Shown: one piece after another, positions 18,306 to 26,504 of the stretch
Numbering within the stretch: the first letter of the stretch is position 1
How the letters are laid out: every line of letters starts with the position of its first letter
From: Sphingomonas kyeonggiensis
Lineage (GTDB): Bacteria; Pseudomonadota; Alphaproteobacteria; Sphingomonadales; Sphingomonadaceae
Assembly (NCBI RefSeq): GCF_014196745.1
Contig: NZ_JACIEH010000002.1
Coordinates: 868,383-932,382 of the forward strand
Direction of reading: 5' to 3'
DNA length: 64,000 bases
The notes under the pieces: model-generated
Seen by the model: only the letters and a program-made list of their open reading frames with translations
Databases searched by the model: none
Told to the model about the DNA's origin: nothing
Translations under genes and position numbers: made by a program

Positions 18306-19043
18306 TCAGTTGGTCCAGCCGCCATCGATCACATGGATCTGGCCGGTGGTGAATGCGGACTCGTCCGAGGCGAGATAAAGGGCGAGCGCGGCGACCTCGG
18401 CGGCCTGACCAAGCCGGCCCATGGGCTGGCGCGCGATGAAGGCGGAGAGGGCGCCTTCATAGTCGCCGGTATCGCGCAGGCGCTCGTGCAGCGAGGGCGT
18501 CTCGATCGTGCCCGGGCAGATCGCGTTGCAGCGGATGCCCTGGGCGACGAAATCGGCGGCCACCGCCTTGGTGAGCCCGATCACGGCCGCCTTGGTCACG
18601 CCATAGGAGAAGCGGTTGGGCACGCCCTTGATCGAGCTGGCGACCGAGGACATGTTGACGATGCTGCCGCCGCCGCGCGCGATCATCGCGGGCAGGGCGG
18701 TGCGGATGATCCGGTACATGCTGGTGACGTTGAGGTCCTGGGCCAGGTCCCATTGCTCGGGCGTGCAATCGAGGATCGTGCCGCCCGGCACTGCGCCGGC
18801 GCAGTTGAAGATGACGTCGAGCGGCCCGGTGCGATCGAGCGCCTCGGCGATCGAGCCTTCGTCGCGTACGTCCAGCCGCGCGGTCTGGCAACCGGCGATG
18901 TCGGCCAGGCCGTCCAGGTTGACGTCGGTCGCCCATACCGTGGCGCCCTCCGCTGCGAAGAGCTCGGCGGTCGCCCGGCCGATACCCTGTGCCGCCGCGG
19001 TAACCAGCGCGGTCTTGCCCGCCAGCCGGCCAGCTTTACTCAT
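18306..19043 (-). CDS. 2-keto-3-deoxy-L-fuconate dehydrogenase (SDR)
   Basis: A 245-residue short-chain dehydrogenase with the cofactor motif TAAAQGIG, NAG-type FNCAG, the catalytic Ser and YxxxK (SYGVTK), and the C-terminal GQIHVIDGGWTN. The block SSIKGVPNRFSYGVTKAAVIGLTK is characteristic of enzymes that oxidise C4 of 2-keto-3-deoxy-L-fuconate with NAD+. Good GGAGA ribosome site. It lies 12 bp after the lactonase gene and 25 bp before the FAH hydrolase, matching the order of reactions. A close paralogue is encoded at 44544-45266. Confidence 0.88.
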   Translation of the reverse strand: MSKAGRLAGKTALVTAAAQGIGRATAELFAAEGATVWATDVNLDGLADIAGCQTARLDVRDEGSIAEALDRTGPLDVIFNCAGAVPGGTILDCTPEQWDLAQDLNVTSMYRIIRTALPAMIARGGGSIVNMSSVASSIKGVPNRFSYGVTKAAVIGLTKAVAADFVAQGIRCNAICPGTIETPSLHERLRDTGDYEGALSAFIARQPMGRLGQAAEVAALALYLASDESAFTTGQIHVIDGGWTN

Positions 19044-19055
19044 CTTTTGTCTCCG

Positions 19056-19880
19056 TCAGAGCTGATAGATTCGTGCCGCATTGGCACCGAAAATGGCCTC
19101 GCGTGCCCGGGAATCGAAGGCGGCGAGAAGCGTGTTGGTGATGGCGATCCAGTCGGCATAGCTGCCGGCGGTGGTCACGACCGGCCAGTCGCTGCCCCAC
19201 AGGATGCGCTCGGTACCGAAGCTGGATGCGACATGGTCGAACCAGGAGGCGAGGGTAGTTGCGTCGGCGTGCGGCGGCGCCTCGGTGAGCAGGCCCGAGA
19301 GCTTGATCGTCACATTGGGCATGCCGGCAAGGGCGGCGATCGCGTCGCGCCATTCGCTGTCGGGCGCGTCCTCGATCCGCGGCTTGCCGAAATGATCGAG
19401 CACGATCGACAGGCCGGCATGCCGGGTGGCGAGGGTGAGGATCGCGGGGAGCTGTTCCGCGCGGACCAGCGCATCGAAGACGAGGCCGTGCTCTGCCATC
19501 GCGTCGAGCGCGGGACGGACCGCGTCGCCCAGGATCCAGGCGGGATCGTCCAGGTCCTGCAGCATCGGGCGCAGGCCGAGGATCTTGGGCGTTTCGGCAA
19601 GGGCGGCGATCCGCGCCGGGGCGTCATCGGCGGCCAGGTCGGTCCAGCCGACGACGCCGGCGATCCAGGGACGGCTTTCGGCATGATCGAGCAGGAAGCG
19701 AGTTTCCGCCTCGCTTGGGGCGGCCTGGACCAGGATCGCGGCTTCGATGTCGTGCGCCACCAGCAGGGGAGCGAATTCCTGCGGCTCATAGTCGCGGTAG
19801 AGGGCGCCGGTGGCCGGCGTCAGCCAACCATAATCGCCGCGGGCCGGGCGCCAGAGGTGGAAGTGGGCATCGACGCGCAT
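19056..19880 (-). CDS. L-fuconolactone hydrolase (amidohydrolase 2 family)
   Basis: A 274-residue metal-dependent hydrolase of the amidohydrolase_2 type: N-terminal DAHFHLW, LRPMLQDL, IVLDHFGKP, and WGSDWPV near the C-terminus. Such lactonases open L-fucono-1,5-lactone formed by the dehydrogenase encoded immediately upstream. Its ATG directly follows that gene's TAG with no spacer. Cytoplasmic, no signal peptide. Substrate assignment rests on the complete fucose pathway around it; homologues hydrolyse other sugar lactones. Confidence 0.87.
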   Translation of the reverse strand: MRVDAHFHLWRPARGDYGWLTPATGALYRDYEPQEFAPLLVAHDIEAAILVQAAPSEAETRFLLDHAESRPWIAGVVGWTDLAADDAPARIAALAETPKILGLRPMLQDLDDPAWILGDAVRPALDAMAEHGLVFDALVRAEQLPAILTLATRHAGLSIVLDHFGKPRIEDAPDSEWRDAIAALAGMPNVTIKLSGLLTEAPPHADATTLASWFDHVASSFGTERILWGSDWPVVTTAGSYADWIAITNTLLAAFDSRAREAIFGANAARIYQL

Positions 19881-20909
19881 CTAGCGATCCGTCGGGATGG
19901 GCGCGTCTTCGGCGATCAGGCCTTCGCCCCGGAGGTCGAGCCAGAATTGCGCGGGGATCGGGAAGGCGTGAAGCCTGATCGTCTCCTCCACCTGGCCTGG
20001 CGCGCCGAGGCCGAGCAGGACGCTGGCGACAGCGGGGTGGGCGAGGGGAAACTGGAGCGCGGCGGCGGCGAGCGGCACTTCGAACGCGCGGCAATGGGCT
20101 TCCAGCCTGGCGACGCGCGCAACGATTTCGGGAGGCGCTTCGCCATAATCGTAGCGCAGGCCGGTTCCCTGCGCGGTGCCGGTGGCGAGGATGCCGGAAT
20201 TATAGGCGCCGCCGATGATCACGCCGACCTGGCGATCGTGGCAGAGCGGCAGGAACTCGGTCAGTGCGCCCTGCTCGAGCAGGGTATAGCGGCCGGCGAG
20301 CAGCATCGCGTCGCAATCCGCGTGGCGGAGTGCGTCAAGGCCGACCTGCCATTCGTTGGCGCCGATGCCGAAACCGGCAATGGCCTTCTCGTCGCGCAGG
20401 CGCTCCAGCGCCTTGAAGCCGCCGCCCTGGGTCAGCTGGTCGAAATAATGGGCATTGTCCGCGCCGTGCGTCCGGGTGCCGATATCGTGGACATAGAGCA
20501 GGTCGATGCTGGCCAGGCCGAGCCGCTGCAGGCTGTCCTCATAGGAACGCAGGATACCGTCATATGTATAGTCATAATGACGGGCAAAGGGCAGCGGGGA
20601 GCGGAAGCCTTCCCGCTCGGAATCGTCGCCGCGCAGCGTGGCGTCCGCGCGGAGCAGCCTGCCGACCTTGGTCGACAGCACAACGCCTTCGCGTTCGCGC
20701 AGGGCGTCGCCGACGCGGCGCTCGCTCAGACCGTGGCCGTAGTGCGGCGCCGTATCGACATAGTTCATCCCCGCCGCGAGCGCGCGCTCGAGCGTGGCCC
20801 TGGCTTCGATATCGGTGATCGGCTGGTAGAGATTGCCAAGCGGCGCCGCGCCAAATCCGATCTCGCTGACCTTGATCTTCGCGCGGGGAATCGTGCGGAC
20901 CGGAATCAT
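19881..20909 (-). CDS. L-fucose dehydrogenase (aldo/keto reductase)
   Basis: A 342-residue aldo/keto reductase of the D-threo-aldose 1-dehydrogenase type, expected to oxidise L-fucose to L-fuconolactone with NAD(P)+. Visible are the beginning IGFGAAPLGN, the catalytic region NYVDTAPHYGHG (Asp and Tyr of the tetrad), LSTKVGR (Lys) and YVHDIG (His). I use the ATG at 20909 because it overlaps the mutarotase stop (ATGA); an in-frame ATG at 21011 would add 34 residues read from inside the mutarotase gene. Confidence 0.88.
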   Translation of the reverse strand: MIPVRTIPRAKIKVSEIGFGAAPLGNLYQPITDIEARATLERALAAGMNYVDTAPHYGHGLSERRVGDALREREGVVLSTKVGRLLRADATLRGDDSEREGFRSPLPFARHYDYTYDGILRSYEDSLQRLGLASIDLLYVHDIGTRTHGADNAHYFDQLTQGGGFKALERLRDEKAIAGFGIGANEWQVGLDALRHADCDAMLLAGRYTLLEQGALTEFLPLCHDRQVGVIIGGAYNSGILATGTAQGTGLRYDYGEAPPEIVARVARLEAHCRAFEVPLAAAALQFPLAHPAVASVLLGLGAPGQVEETIRLHAFPIPAQFWLDLRGEGLIAEDAPIPTDR

Positions 20910-21244
20910 GCCGCAGGCTGCTCGTCGAGCGCGAAGATGCGGGTCATCGGCAGCCATTTCGGGCTGCCGGATGCGATCGGGCGCTGATAGGCGTCCATCT
21001 CGGATTCCCACTGGTCGATGATCGGCTGGAGTTCGGGGGCCGAAGGGGTGAGGCCCTCCGGTACGATTTCGGCGAGCATGACCAGGCGATTGGCGACGCG
21101 CCAGATCTCCATCTCGCGATAGCCGCGCTGGCGGATGTCATGCACGATCTCAGGCCATACCGATCCGGGCGCGTGGCGCGCTTCATAGGCGGCGATCAGC
21201 TCGGGATCATTGTCCAGATCGAGGGCGAACAAGGCGCGGGTCAC
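20906..21244 (-). CDS. L-fucose mutarotase (RhaM-like)
   Basis: A 112-residue protein of the L-rhamnose mutarotase family (COG3254): ALDLDNDPELIAAYEARHAPGSVWPEI and the MEIWRVANRLVMLAEI segment, which includes the conserved His and the aromatic/acidic cluster. In a fucose operon it would interconvert alpha- and beta-L-fucose so that the dehydrogenase gets the right anomer. GTG start overlapping the transporter stop (GTGA), then ATGA overlap with the dehydrogenase: tightly coupled translation. Confidence 0.85.
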   Translation of the reverse strand: MTRALFALDLDNDPELIAAYEARHAPGSVWPEIVHDIRQRGYREMEIWRVANRLVMLAEIVPEGLTPSAPELQPIIDQWESEMDAYQRPIASGSPKWLPMTRIFALDEQPAA

Positions 21245-22524
21245 TGGGTACGTCCTTCGCGGAGCCGCTGCACGGCAAAATAGAGCACGCCCGCAAAGGC
21301 GAGCATGGGCACGAGCATCATGTGGTGGACGCCGCCGACCCGTTCGGAGACCAGGCCCATCAGCGGCGGGAACACCGCACCGCCGATGATCGCCATGATC
21401 AGGAAGGCAGCACCGCTTTCAGTCTCCTCGCCCAGGCCCTCGACGCCGAGCGCGAAGATCGTCGGGAACATGATCGACATGAAGAAGCTGGTCAGCCAGA
21501 GCGCGCCGACCGCCGGCATGCCGGTGGCGAAGGCGGCGAAGCCGCAGAGCAGCACGTTCGCCACTGCGTAGAGGAGGAGCAGGCGCGCGGGCGCGAAACG
21601 CTGCTGCAGGAAGGCGCCGCTGAAGCGGCCGATCATCAGCATGCCGAGGCTGGCGGAGAGCAGGAAGGCAGTCGTCTGCTCGCTGAGCTGCGGGGCCTGG
21701 CTCTTGGAAAAATCGATGAAGAAGCTCCACACGCCGACCTGGGCGCCGACATAGAGGAAGAGCGCGAGGATGGCGGCGCGCAGCCGGCGGTGGCGCAGCA
21801 CGGCGAAGAGCGGGCGGCCATTGCCGGCGGTCTTCTTCGCCTGTTCGAGGACCGGGAAGCGCGTGCAGGCGATGAGCAAGGCGAGGAGGCAGACCGCGAC
21901 GCCGATCGCGAGGTACGGGCCCTGCACCGCAGTTGCCGCCGCGGACCGCCAGGCGGCGCGCTCGGCCGGGGCCATTGCGGCGATCTGCGCCTGGGTCCGC
22001 TCGTCCGAGGAGAAGATGAAGAGCCCGCCGATGATCGGGCCGATCACCGCCCCGATCCCGTAGAAGGACTGGGCGAGGTTGAGGCGCGAGGACGCGGTCT
22101 CGGGCGCCCCGAGGATCGTCACATAGGGGTTGGACGCGGTCTCCAGGAAGGCGAGGCCGATGGCGATCACGTACAGGGCGACGAGGAACAGGCCGTACTG
22201 TTCGCTTGCCGCTGCGGGATAGAAGAGGAAGGCGCCGCCGGCGTAGCAGGCCAGGCCGATCAGGATGGTGTTCTTGTAGCCGAGGCGGCGGATCAGCAGC
22301 CCCGCCGGGATCGCGGCGCAGAAATAGCCGACATAGAAGGCGAACTGGATCAGGCTCGCTTCGGTGCGGGTGAGGTCCAGCGCCTTCTGGAACTGGCGGA
22401 TCAGCACGTCATTCAGTGCGGCGGCCAGTGCCCAGGAGAAGAAAAGCGAAGTGACGAGCGCGAAGGCGACCGCATAGCGGCGCTCGATGATCGGCGGTGC
22501 GGCAGCGGACGCGCGACTGGCCAT
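21241..22524 (-). CDS. fucP: L-fucose:H+ symporter (MFS, FucP type)
   Basis: A 427-residue inner-membrane transporter with about twelve membrane segments. The pattern FFSWALAAALNDVLIRQFQKALDLTR, AFYVGYFCAAIPAG and FLETASNPYVT is typical of the FucP/glucose-galactose MFS subfamily. It would bring L-fucose released in the periplasm into the cytoplasm. It is the first gene of the fucose operon, with a GGAGG ribosome site before the ATG and A/T-rich inverted repeats 40-65 bp upstream. Substrate is inferred from the operon; related transporters carry other hexoses. Confidence 0.9.
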   Translation of the reverse strand: MASRASAAAPPIIERRYAVAFALVTSLFFSWALAAALNDVLIRQFQKALDLTRTEASLIQFAFYVGYFCAAIPAGLLIRRLGYKNTILIGLACYAGGAFLFYPAAASEQYGLFLVALYVIAIGLAFLETASNPYVTILGAPETASSRLNLAQSFYGIGAVIGPIIGGLFIFSSDERTQAQIAAMAPAERAAWRSAAATAVQGPYLAIGVAVCLLALLIACTRFPVLEQAKKTAGNGRPLFAVLRHRRLRAAILALFLYVGAQVGVWSFFIDFSKSQAPQLSEQTTAFLLSASLGMLMIGRFSGAFLQQRFAPARLLLLYAVANVLLCGFAAFATGMPAVGALWLTSFFMSIMFPTIFALGVEGLGEETESGAAFLIMAIIGGAVFPPLMGLVSERVGGVHHMMLVPMLAFAGVLYFAVQRLREGRTQ

Positions 22525-22562
22525 TTTCAGATTTCCTCCCCCCGCTGAGCGGGATGTGGTCT

Positions 22563-22589
22563 TTGTATAATTGCGTATTTAAAATACAA
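22563..22589. promoter_or_regulatory. nested A/T-rich inverted repeats upstream of fucP
   Basis: TTGTAT (22563-22568) pairs with ATACAA (22584-22589), and inside them GTATTTAAAATAC (22575-22587) is a perfect 13-bp odd palindrome. They lie 38-65 bp before the fucP start in otherwise GC-rich DNA, where a promoter and operator would be. The rest of this 277-bp gap has an inverted repeat GGTCGGCAC (22692-22700) / GTGCCGACC (22722-22730) and a hairpin at 22774-22795; no gene is visible. Confidence 0.5.
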
Positions 22590-22773
22590 GTTCACAGGAA
22601 AAAATGAGCCAGGGGCCTCGGGCATCCGGCGGTGATTTCCGGCTGGTGTCGTCGTGCTTGTCCCTGCGCTATCCATCCCTGTGCTGAACGGGGTCGGCAC
22701 GATATCGTCAAGGCCGATCTGGTGCCGACCGTATATCATTCGGGCCGGAGCTTCCTGCAGAACCTGGCCCCCA

Positions 22774-22795
22774 GGGCGAGATCCATGTCTCGCCC
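22774..22795 (-). terminator. hairpin after the L-fuconate dehydratase gene
   Basis: GGGCGAGA / TCTCGCCC, six-base loop, six bases beyond the stop codon on the minus strand. No T-run follows, so termination is only probable. Confidence 0.45.
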
Positions 22796-22801
22796 CACGG
22801 T

Positions 22802-24097
22802 TCAGGCGGCCTGCTCGCGGCCGGGCTGGTGCCGGTAGCGGGTGAGCGTCTCCGGCTTCATCTCGATCGAGAAGCCTGGGCGCTCGGGCGGCATATAGGC
22901 GGCCGAGCGGATCACGCAGGGATCGAGGAAATGCTGGTGCAGGTGATCGACATATTCGATCACGCGGCCGTCCCGCGTGCCGGCGAAGCAGAGATAGTCG
23001 ATCATCGCGAGATGCTGGACATATTCGCACAGGCCGACGCCGCCAGCGTGGGGCCAGACCGGCAGGTCGTACTTCGCTGCCATCAGCAGCACCGCCAGCA
23101 CTTCGTTGACGCCGCCCAGGCGGCAGGCATCGATCTGCACCACGTCGATCGCGCCGCTCATGATGAACTGCTTGAAGAGGATGCGGTTCTGGCACATCTC
23201 GCCGGTCGCGACCTTCACCGGTGCGATGCCGGCGCGGATGCGGCCATGACCGAGCACGTCGTCCGGGCTGGTCGGCTCCTCGATGAAGAAGGGCTTGGCG
23301 AAGGCGAGGGCGTTGACCCATTCGATCGCTTGGTCGACTTCCCAGACCTGGTTGGCGTCGATCATCAGCGTGCGATCGGGGCCGAGTACCTCGCGCGCGA
23401 TCGCGACGCGGCGGATGTCGTCCGCCAGGTCGACGCCGACCTTGAGCTTGATGTGACGGAAGCCGGCGTCGATCGCCTCCTGCGCCAGGCGGCGGAGCTT
23501 GTCGTCGTCATAGCCGAGCCAGCCGGCCGAGGTGGTGTAGCAGGGATAGCCCTCGGCGCGGAGCAGCGCGATCCGCTCTTCCTTGCCGACGGCGCGGGCC
23601 TCGAGCAGCGCGAGTGCCTCTTCGGGCGCGACGCAGTCGCTGATGTAGCGGAAGTCGATCGTCCGGACGAGCTCGGCCGGGGACATGTCCGCGACCAGCT
23701 TCCACACCGGCTTGCCCTCGGCCTTGGCCCAGAGATCCCAGACCGCATTGACGACCGCGCCGGTGGCGAGGTGGATGGCGCCCTTGTCGGGGCCGATCCA
23801 GCGCAGCTGGCTGTCGCCGGTGATGTGGCGCCAGAAGGCGGCCGGCTCGGCACGGATCGTGTCGAGCGACTGGCCGATCACCAGCGGGCGCAGCGCTTCG
23901 ATCGCGGCGACGCAGATCTCGTTGCCGCGGCCGATGGTGAAGGTGAGGCCATGGCCGCTGAGGTCGGGCGTATCCGTTTCGAGGATCACATAGGCGGCGG
24001 AGTAATCCGGATCCGGATTCATCGCGTCGGAGCCATCCAGCGAAAGGCTGGTGGGGAATCGGATGTCCAGCACGCGCAGGCCGGTGATCACGGTCAT
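22802..24097 (-). CDS. L-fuconate dehydratase (enolase superfamily)
   Basis: A 431-residue mandelate-racemase/enolase-type enzyme converting L-fuconate to 2-keto-3-deoxy-L-fuconate. Catalytic residues are in place: Lys217/Lys219 (HIKLKVG), metal ligands Asp247 (MIDANQ), Glu273 (FIEEP) and Glu300 (ATGEM), and His350 (WPHAGG). The numbering is one off the characterised Xanthomonas enzyme as I remember it. Start at the ATG 24097 (MTVITGLRVLDIRFPT); an in-frame ATG at 24127 would add ten residues. It is separated from the fucP operon by 277 bp and has its own IclR-type operator candidate at 24180-24196. Confidence 0.93.
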   Translation of the reverse strand: MTVITGLRVLDIRFPTSLSLDGSDAMNPDPDYSAAYVILETDTPDLSGHGLTFTIGRGNEICVAAIEALRPLVIGQSLDTIRAEPAAFWRHITGDSQLRWIGPDKGAIHLATGAVVNAVWDLWAKAEGKPVWKLVADMSPAELVRTIDFRYISDCVAPEEALALLEARAVGKEERIALLRAEGYPCYTTSAGWLGYDDDKLRRLAQEAIDAGFRHIKLKVGVDLADDIRRVAIAREVLGPDRTLMIDANQVWEVDQAIEWVNALAFAKPFFIEEPTSPDDVLGHGRIRAGIAPVKVATGEMCQNRILFKQFIMSGAIDVVQIDACRLGGVNEVLAVLLMAAKYDLPVWPHAGGVGLCEYVQHLAMIDYLCFAGTRDGRVIEYVDHLHQHFLDPCVIRSAAYMPPERPGFSIEMKPETLTRYRHQPGREQAA

Positions 24098-24386
24098 TGG
24101 CGATTTTCTCTGTGACGGAAGGAACAAGTGTCAGGCACTAATGTGACTTGTTCTTATTAAGCCGTGTTCATTTTGTATATGGAAATATCATTTCCAGATG
24201 AAATTTACCTGTTTTCCCGTCGTTGCGCGGCGGGCGGGCGCGGGCACGGAGAGCGCAGGCGAACGCACTATGTCCAGGCGGTTTCTGTCAAGCGATGGTC
24301 ACGCGTAGATGCGTCCGCAAGCGGTGCCGGATGGTCCCGGTGCCGGCGGCGATGTGCATCGGAATCGGTGCAATTTGTTGGGCGGA
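24098..24386. promoter_or_regulatory. promoter region of the L-fuconate dehydratase gene
   Basis: A 289-bp gap upstream of the dehydratase and downstream of the IclR gene. The part next to the dehydratase (about 24120-24210) is A/T-rich and contains the palindrome described separately. The remainder is GC-rich without a visible gene or hairpin. Confidence 0.5.
24180..24196. promoter_or_regulatory. IclR-type operator candidate
   Basis: TGGAAATATCATTTCCA is a perfect inverted repeat (TGGAAAT-N3-ATTTCCA), about 85 bp before the L-fuconate dehydratase start. The half-sites match the TGGAAAT/ATTTCCA consensus known for E. coli IclR; the spacer here is 3 bp. The IclR-family gene lies just beyond, at 24387-25268, making it the likely binder. 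Confidence 0.6.
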
Positions 24387-25268
24387 TCAGCCCGCCTTGC
24401 GGGTCCGGCGGGCGCGTTGCGGTTCGGGAACCGACAGGGTGGGCACCACGGGTGCTTCCTCGCGATCGTACCAGCCGAGCACGGTCGAGATGTCGAGCGC
24501 GGCGGCCTTGAGATGGTCGAGCGTCTCTTCCACCGAAAGGTGCGGCGCGTCGTCTATCACCGCCAGGTACGGAATGGTGAGCGCCGCGACGACATGGCCG
24601 TTGAACCCGAAGATCGGGCAGGAGAGATCCGAGACGCCGGCCAGTCGGGAGCTGGCGATGGATTCGTAACCCTGGGTGCGGACCGCTGCCAGGCGCTTGG
24701 AAAGCGTGCGGGAGAGCTGTTCGCCGAGCACTTCCGCGCGGCTGGCCTCGTCCATGAAGGCGAGCAGCACGTGACCCGAGCAACTGTTCGCGAGGGTGAT
24801 CTCGGTACCGAGGCGCACCGCGAAGCCCGTGGGGCCCGAGCTTTCCTGGCGCGCGACGATCAGGCCGCGCGCGCCGTTGATGACCGCGAGGTGGCAGGAC
24901 TGCATGGTGGCCGCGGCGAGGGCGTGCATGCGCGGCGCCGCGACATAGGTGAGCTCCTGTGCTGGCGTGGCGCGATGCGCGAGCTCGAGCAGCTTGTAGG
25001 TGACGCGGTAGCGGTCGGTCGCGGCATCCTTGTGCAGCCAGCCGCGCCGATCGAGCGCGACGACGACGCGGAACAGCTCGCTGACCGAGCGGCCGAGCCG
25101 CTGTGAAATCTCGGTGATGGTGAGCCCGAACGGCTCGTTGCCGAGCAGTTCGATCACGTCGATGCCCTTCTCCAGGGCGGGCGCGCTATAGTTGGGGGAG
25201 GCCGACTTGCCGTCTGTTTTGGCTTTCTTGGCGTCCGACTTGATCTGCGATGCTGGCTTTGACGGCAT
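24387..25268 (-). CDS. IclR-family transcriptional regulator
   Basis: A 293-residue regulator: a lysine-rich N-terminal tail (1-25), an IclR winged helix (about 28-90, with LTITEISQRLGRSVSELFRVVVAL) and an IclR effector domain (about 105-270). Members commonly respond to keto-deoxy sugar acids or aromatic acids. With an L-fuconate dehydratase next door and a palindromic operator between them, control of the fucose pathway by 2-keto-3-deoxyfuconate or a relative is the best guess. ATG start at 25268. The last 20 residues are basic and not part of the family domain. Confidence 0.88.
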   Translation of the reverse strand: MPSKPASQIKSDAKKAKTDGKSASPNYSAPALEKGIDVIELLGNEPFGLTITEISQRLGRSVSELFRVVVALDRRGWLHKDAATDRYRVTYKLLELAHRATPAQELTYVAAPRMHALAAATMQSCHLAVINGARGLIVARQESSGPTGFAVRLGTEITLANSCSGHVLLAFMDEASRAEVLGEQLSRTLSKRLAAVRTQGYESIASSRLAGVSDLSCPIFGFNGHVVAALTIPYLAVIDDAPHLSVEETLDHLKAAALDISTVLGWYDREEAPVVPTLSVPEPQRARRTRKAG

Positions 25269-25325
25269 CTGACAACGCTAGCCTAGCGCAAACGGCTTGT
25301 CATGATCTTCTGCGCGGAGTGAAGA

Positions 25326-26099
25326 TCAGAGGTCGGTGAGCTCCGCGACGAAGTCATAGGCGTCGCCGCGATAATAGGATTGGGTGTACTCGACCGGCCG
25401 GCCGTCGCGCAGGAAGCCGCAGCGCTCGATCAGCAGCCCGGGGGTTCCGGCATCGACCTGCAGCAGCCGCGCCTGGGCGCTGGTGAACGGTACCGCGCGC
25501 AGCCGCTGCAGCGCACGGACCGGGCGATGATCGGTATGGGCCAAGGCGGCGTACAGCGATTCCGACACGTCGTGGATGCTGCCCAGGCAATAGCCGGGAA
25601 CGGTCGAGAATTCGAGCGCCATGGGCGCATCGTCGGCGATCCGGACGCGGTGGAAGCGCATCACCGGAGCACCGGGCGACAGGTTCAGCTGCATCGCCTC
25701 GGCGGGCGTGACGATGCCCTGCGCGCGCAGGATCCAGCTGCTGCTCGCCACTTGCCCGCGCGCCGCCATCTCCTCGGAAAAGGAGCTGATCCGCGAGAAA
25801 TTCTGCTCGATGCGGCGGGTGACCGTGGTGCCCGCACCCTGCTTGCGCGTCAGCAGCCCGTCTTCCGCCAGCTCCGCGATGGCGCGGCGAATCGTGATGC
25901 GCGACACGCCATATTCGGCGGCGAGATCGCGTTCGGGCGGCAGCGCGGCGCCGGCTTCGAGCCGCCCGTCGGTGATCGCCTTGCGCAGCAATTGCGCAAA
26001 CTGGGCATAGAGCGGCCGGTGGTCATGGGTCGGCAGATCGCCCAGCCAGGCGCTGTCCGAACGGGTGCCCGAGGCGCGGATTGCGGTGCTGTAGGTCAT
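25326..26099 (-). CDS. GntR/HutC-family regulator, second copy
   Basis: A 257-residue HutC-type regulator (winged helix about 25-90 with PPERDLAAEYGVSRITIRRA; UTRA domain about 110-250). It closely resembles the regulator at 6101-6838, especially in the ligand domain, suggesting duplication and a related effector. It is divergent from the TonB-dependent receptor at 26505 across a 405-bp gap, so receptor control and autoregulation are likely. None of the ACCAATATA repeats seen at the nag genes is present upstream, so the operator may differ. ATG start at 26099. Confidence 0.86.
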   Translation of the reverse strand: MTYSTAIRASGTRSDSAWLGDLPTHDHRPLYAQFAQLLRKAITDGRLEAGAALPPERDLAAEYGVSRITIRRAIAELAEDGLLTRKQGAGTTVTRRIEQNFSRISSFSEEMAARGQVASSSWILRAQGIVTPAEAMQLNLSPGAPVMRFHRVRIADDAPMALEFSTVPGYCLGSIHDVSESLYAALAHTDHRPVRALQRLRAVPFTSAQARLLQVDAGTPGLLIERCGFLRDGRPVEYTQSYYRGDAYDFVAELTDL

Positions 26100-26504
26100 G
26101 CCGAGTTTCGACTCCCATGGCTCCGAAGCGACCTGCCCATCCGTGCAGGCAAGAGACCAATTGCATCAACTGCGCACGCGGCAGCGGCTGGTTTCGATCG
26201 CGCGATCCGGAGCGGCGCGCATGTGCCCATAGCGTTCATTTGCTCTCCTATCCGGCTCGATTTGCTCGGCGCAACATCAGGGGCGTCCGCTCAAATGTCA
26301 CGCTTCATTTTCATACGCAAAACAAATTTCCAAAAACTATTGCGTGATTGGTTCGATCATGGTTACACACTGGTCCCAAGGCGCCCCGATGCCCGGATTC
26401 GCAAAGAATCGAGCGGGAGAGGCGTTCGAGAGACGTTGTGTATCCGCAGGAAGATGCGGGCTGGCTGGGCCAGTCCGGCGATGCAAGCGACGGGGGATGG
26501 ACCA
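26100..26504. promoter_or_regulatory. divergent control region GntR / TonB receptor
   Basis: A 405-bp gap. The half next to the receptor is A/T-rich and contains the inverted repeat ACGCAA (26315-26320) / TTGCGT (26340-26345), then a TGGTTACACACTGGT segment near 26362. It is a plausible promoter/operator area; I see no gene and no terminator. Confidence 0.4.

Noticed and set aside
22527..23321. A 264-codon minus-strand frame overlapping the L-fuconate dehydratase C-terminus
   Set aside because: Arg/His/Pro-rich shadow in another frame; all dehydratase catalytic residues are in the chosen frame.
25380..26504. N-terminal extension of the TonB receptor back to 25380
   Set aside because: It would run antisense through the GntR regulator and its promoter; the signal peptide begins at 26505.
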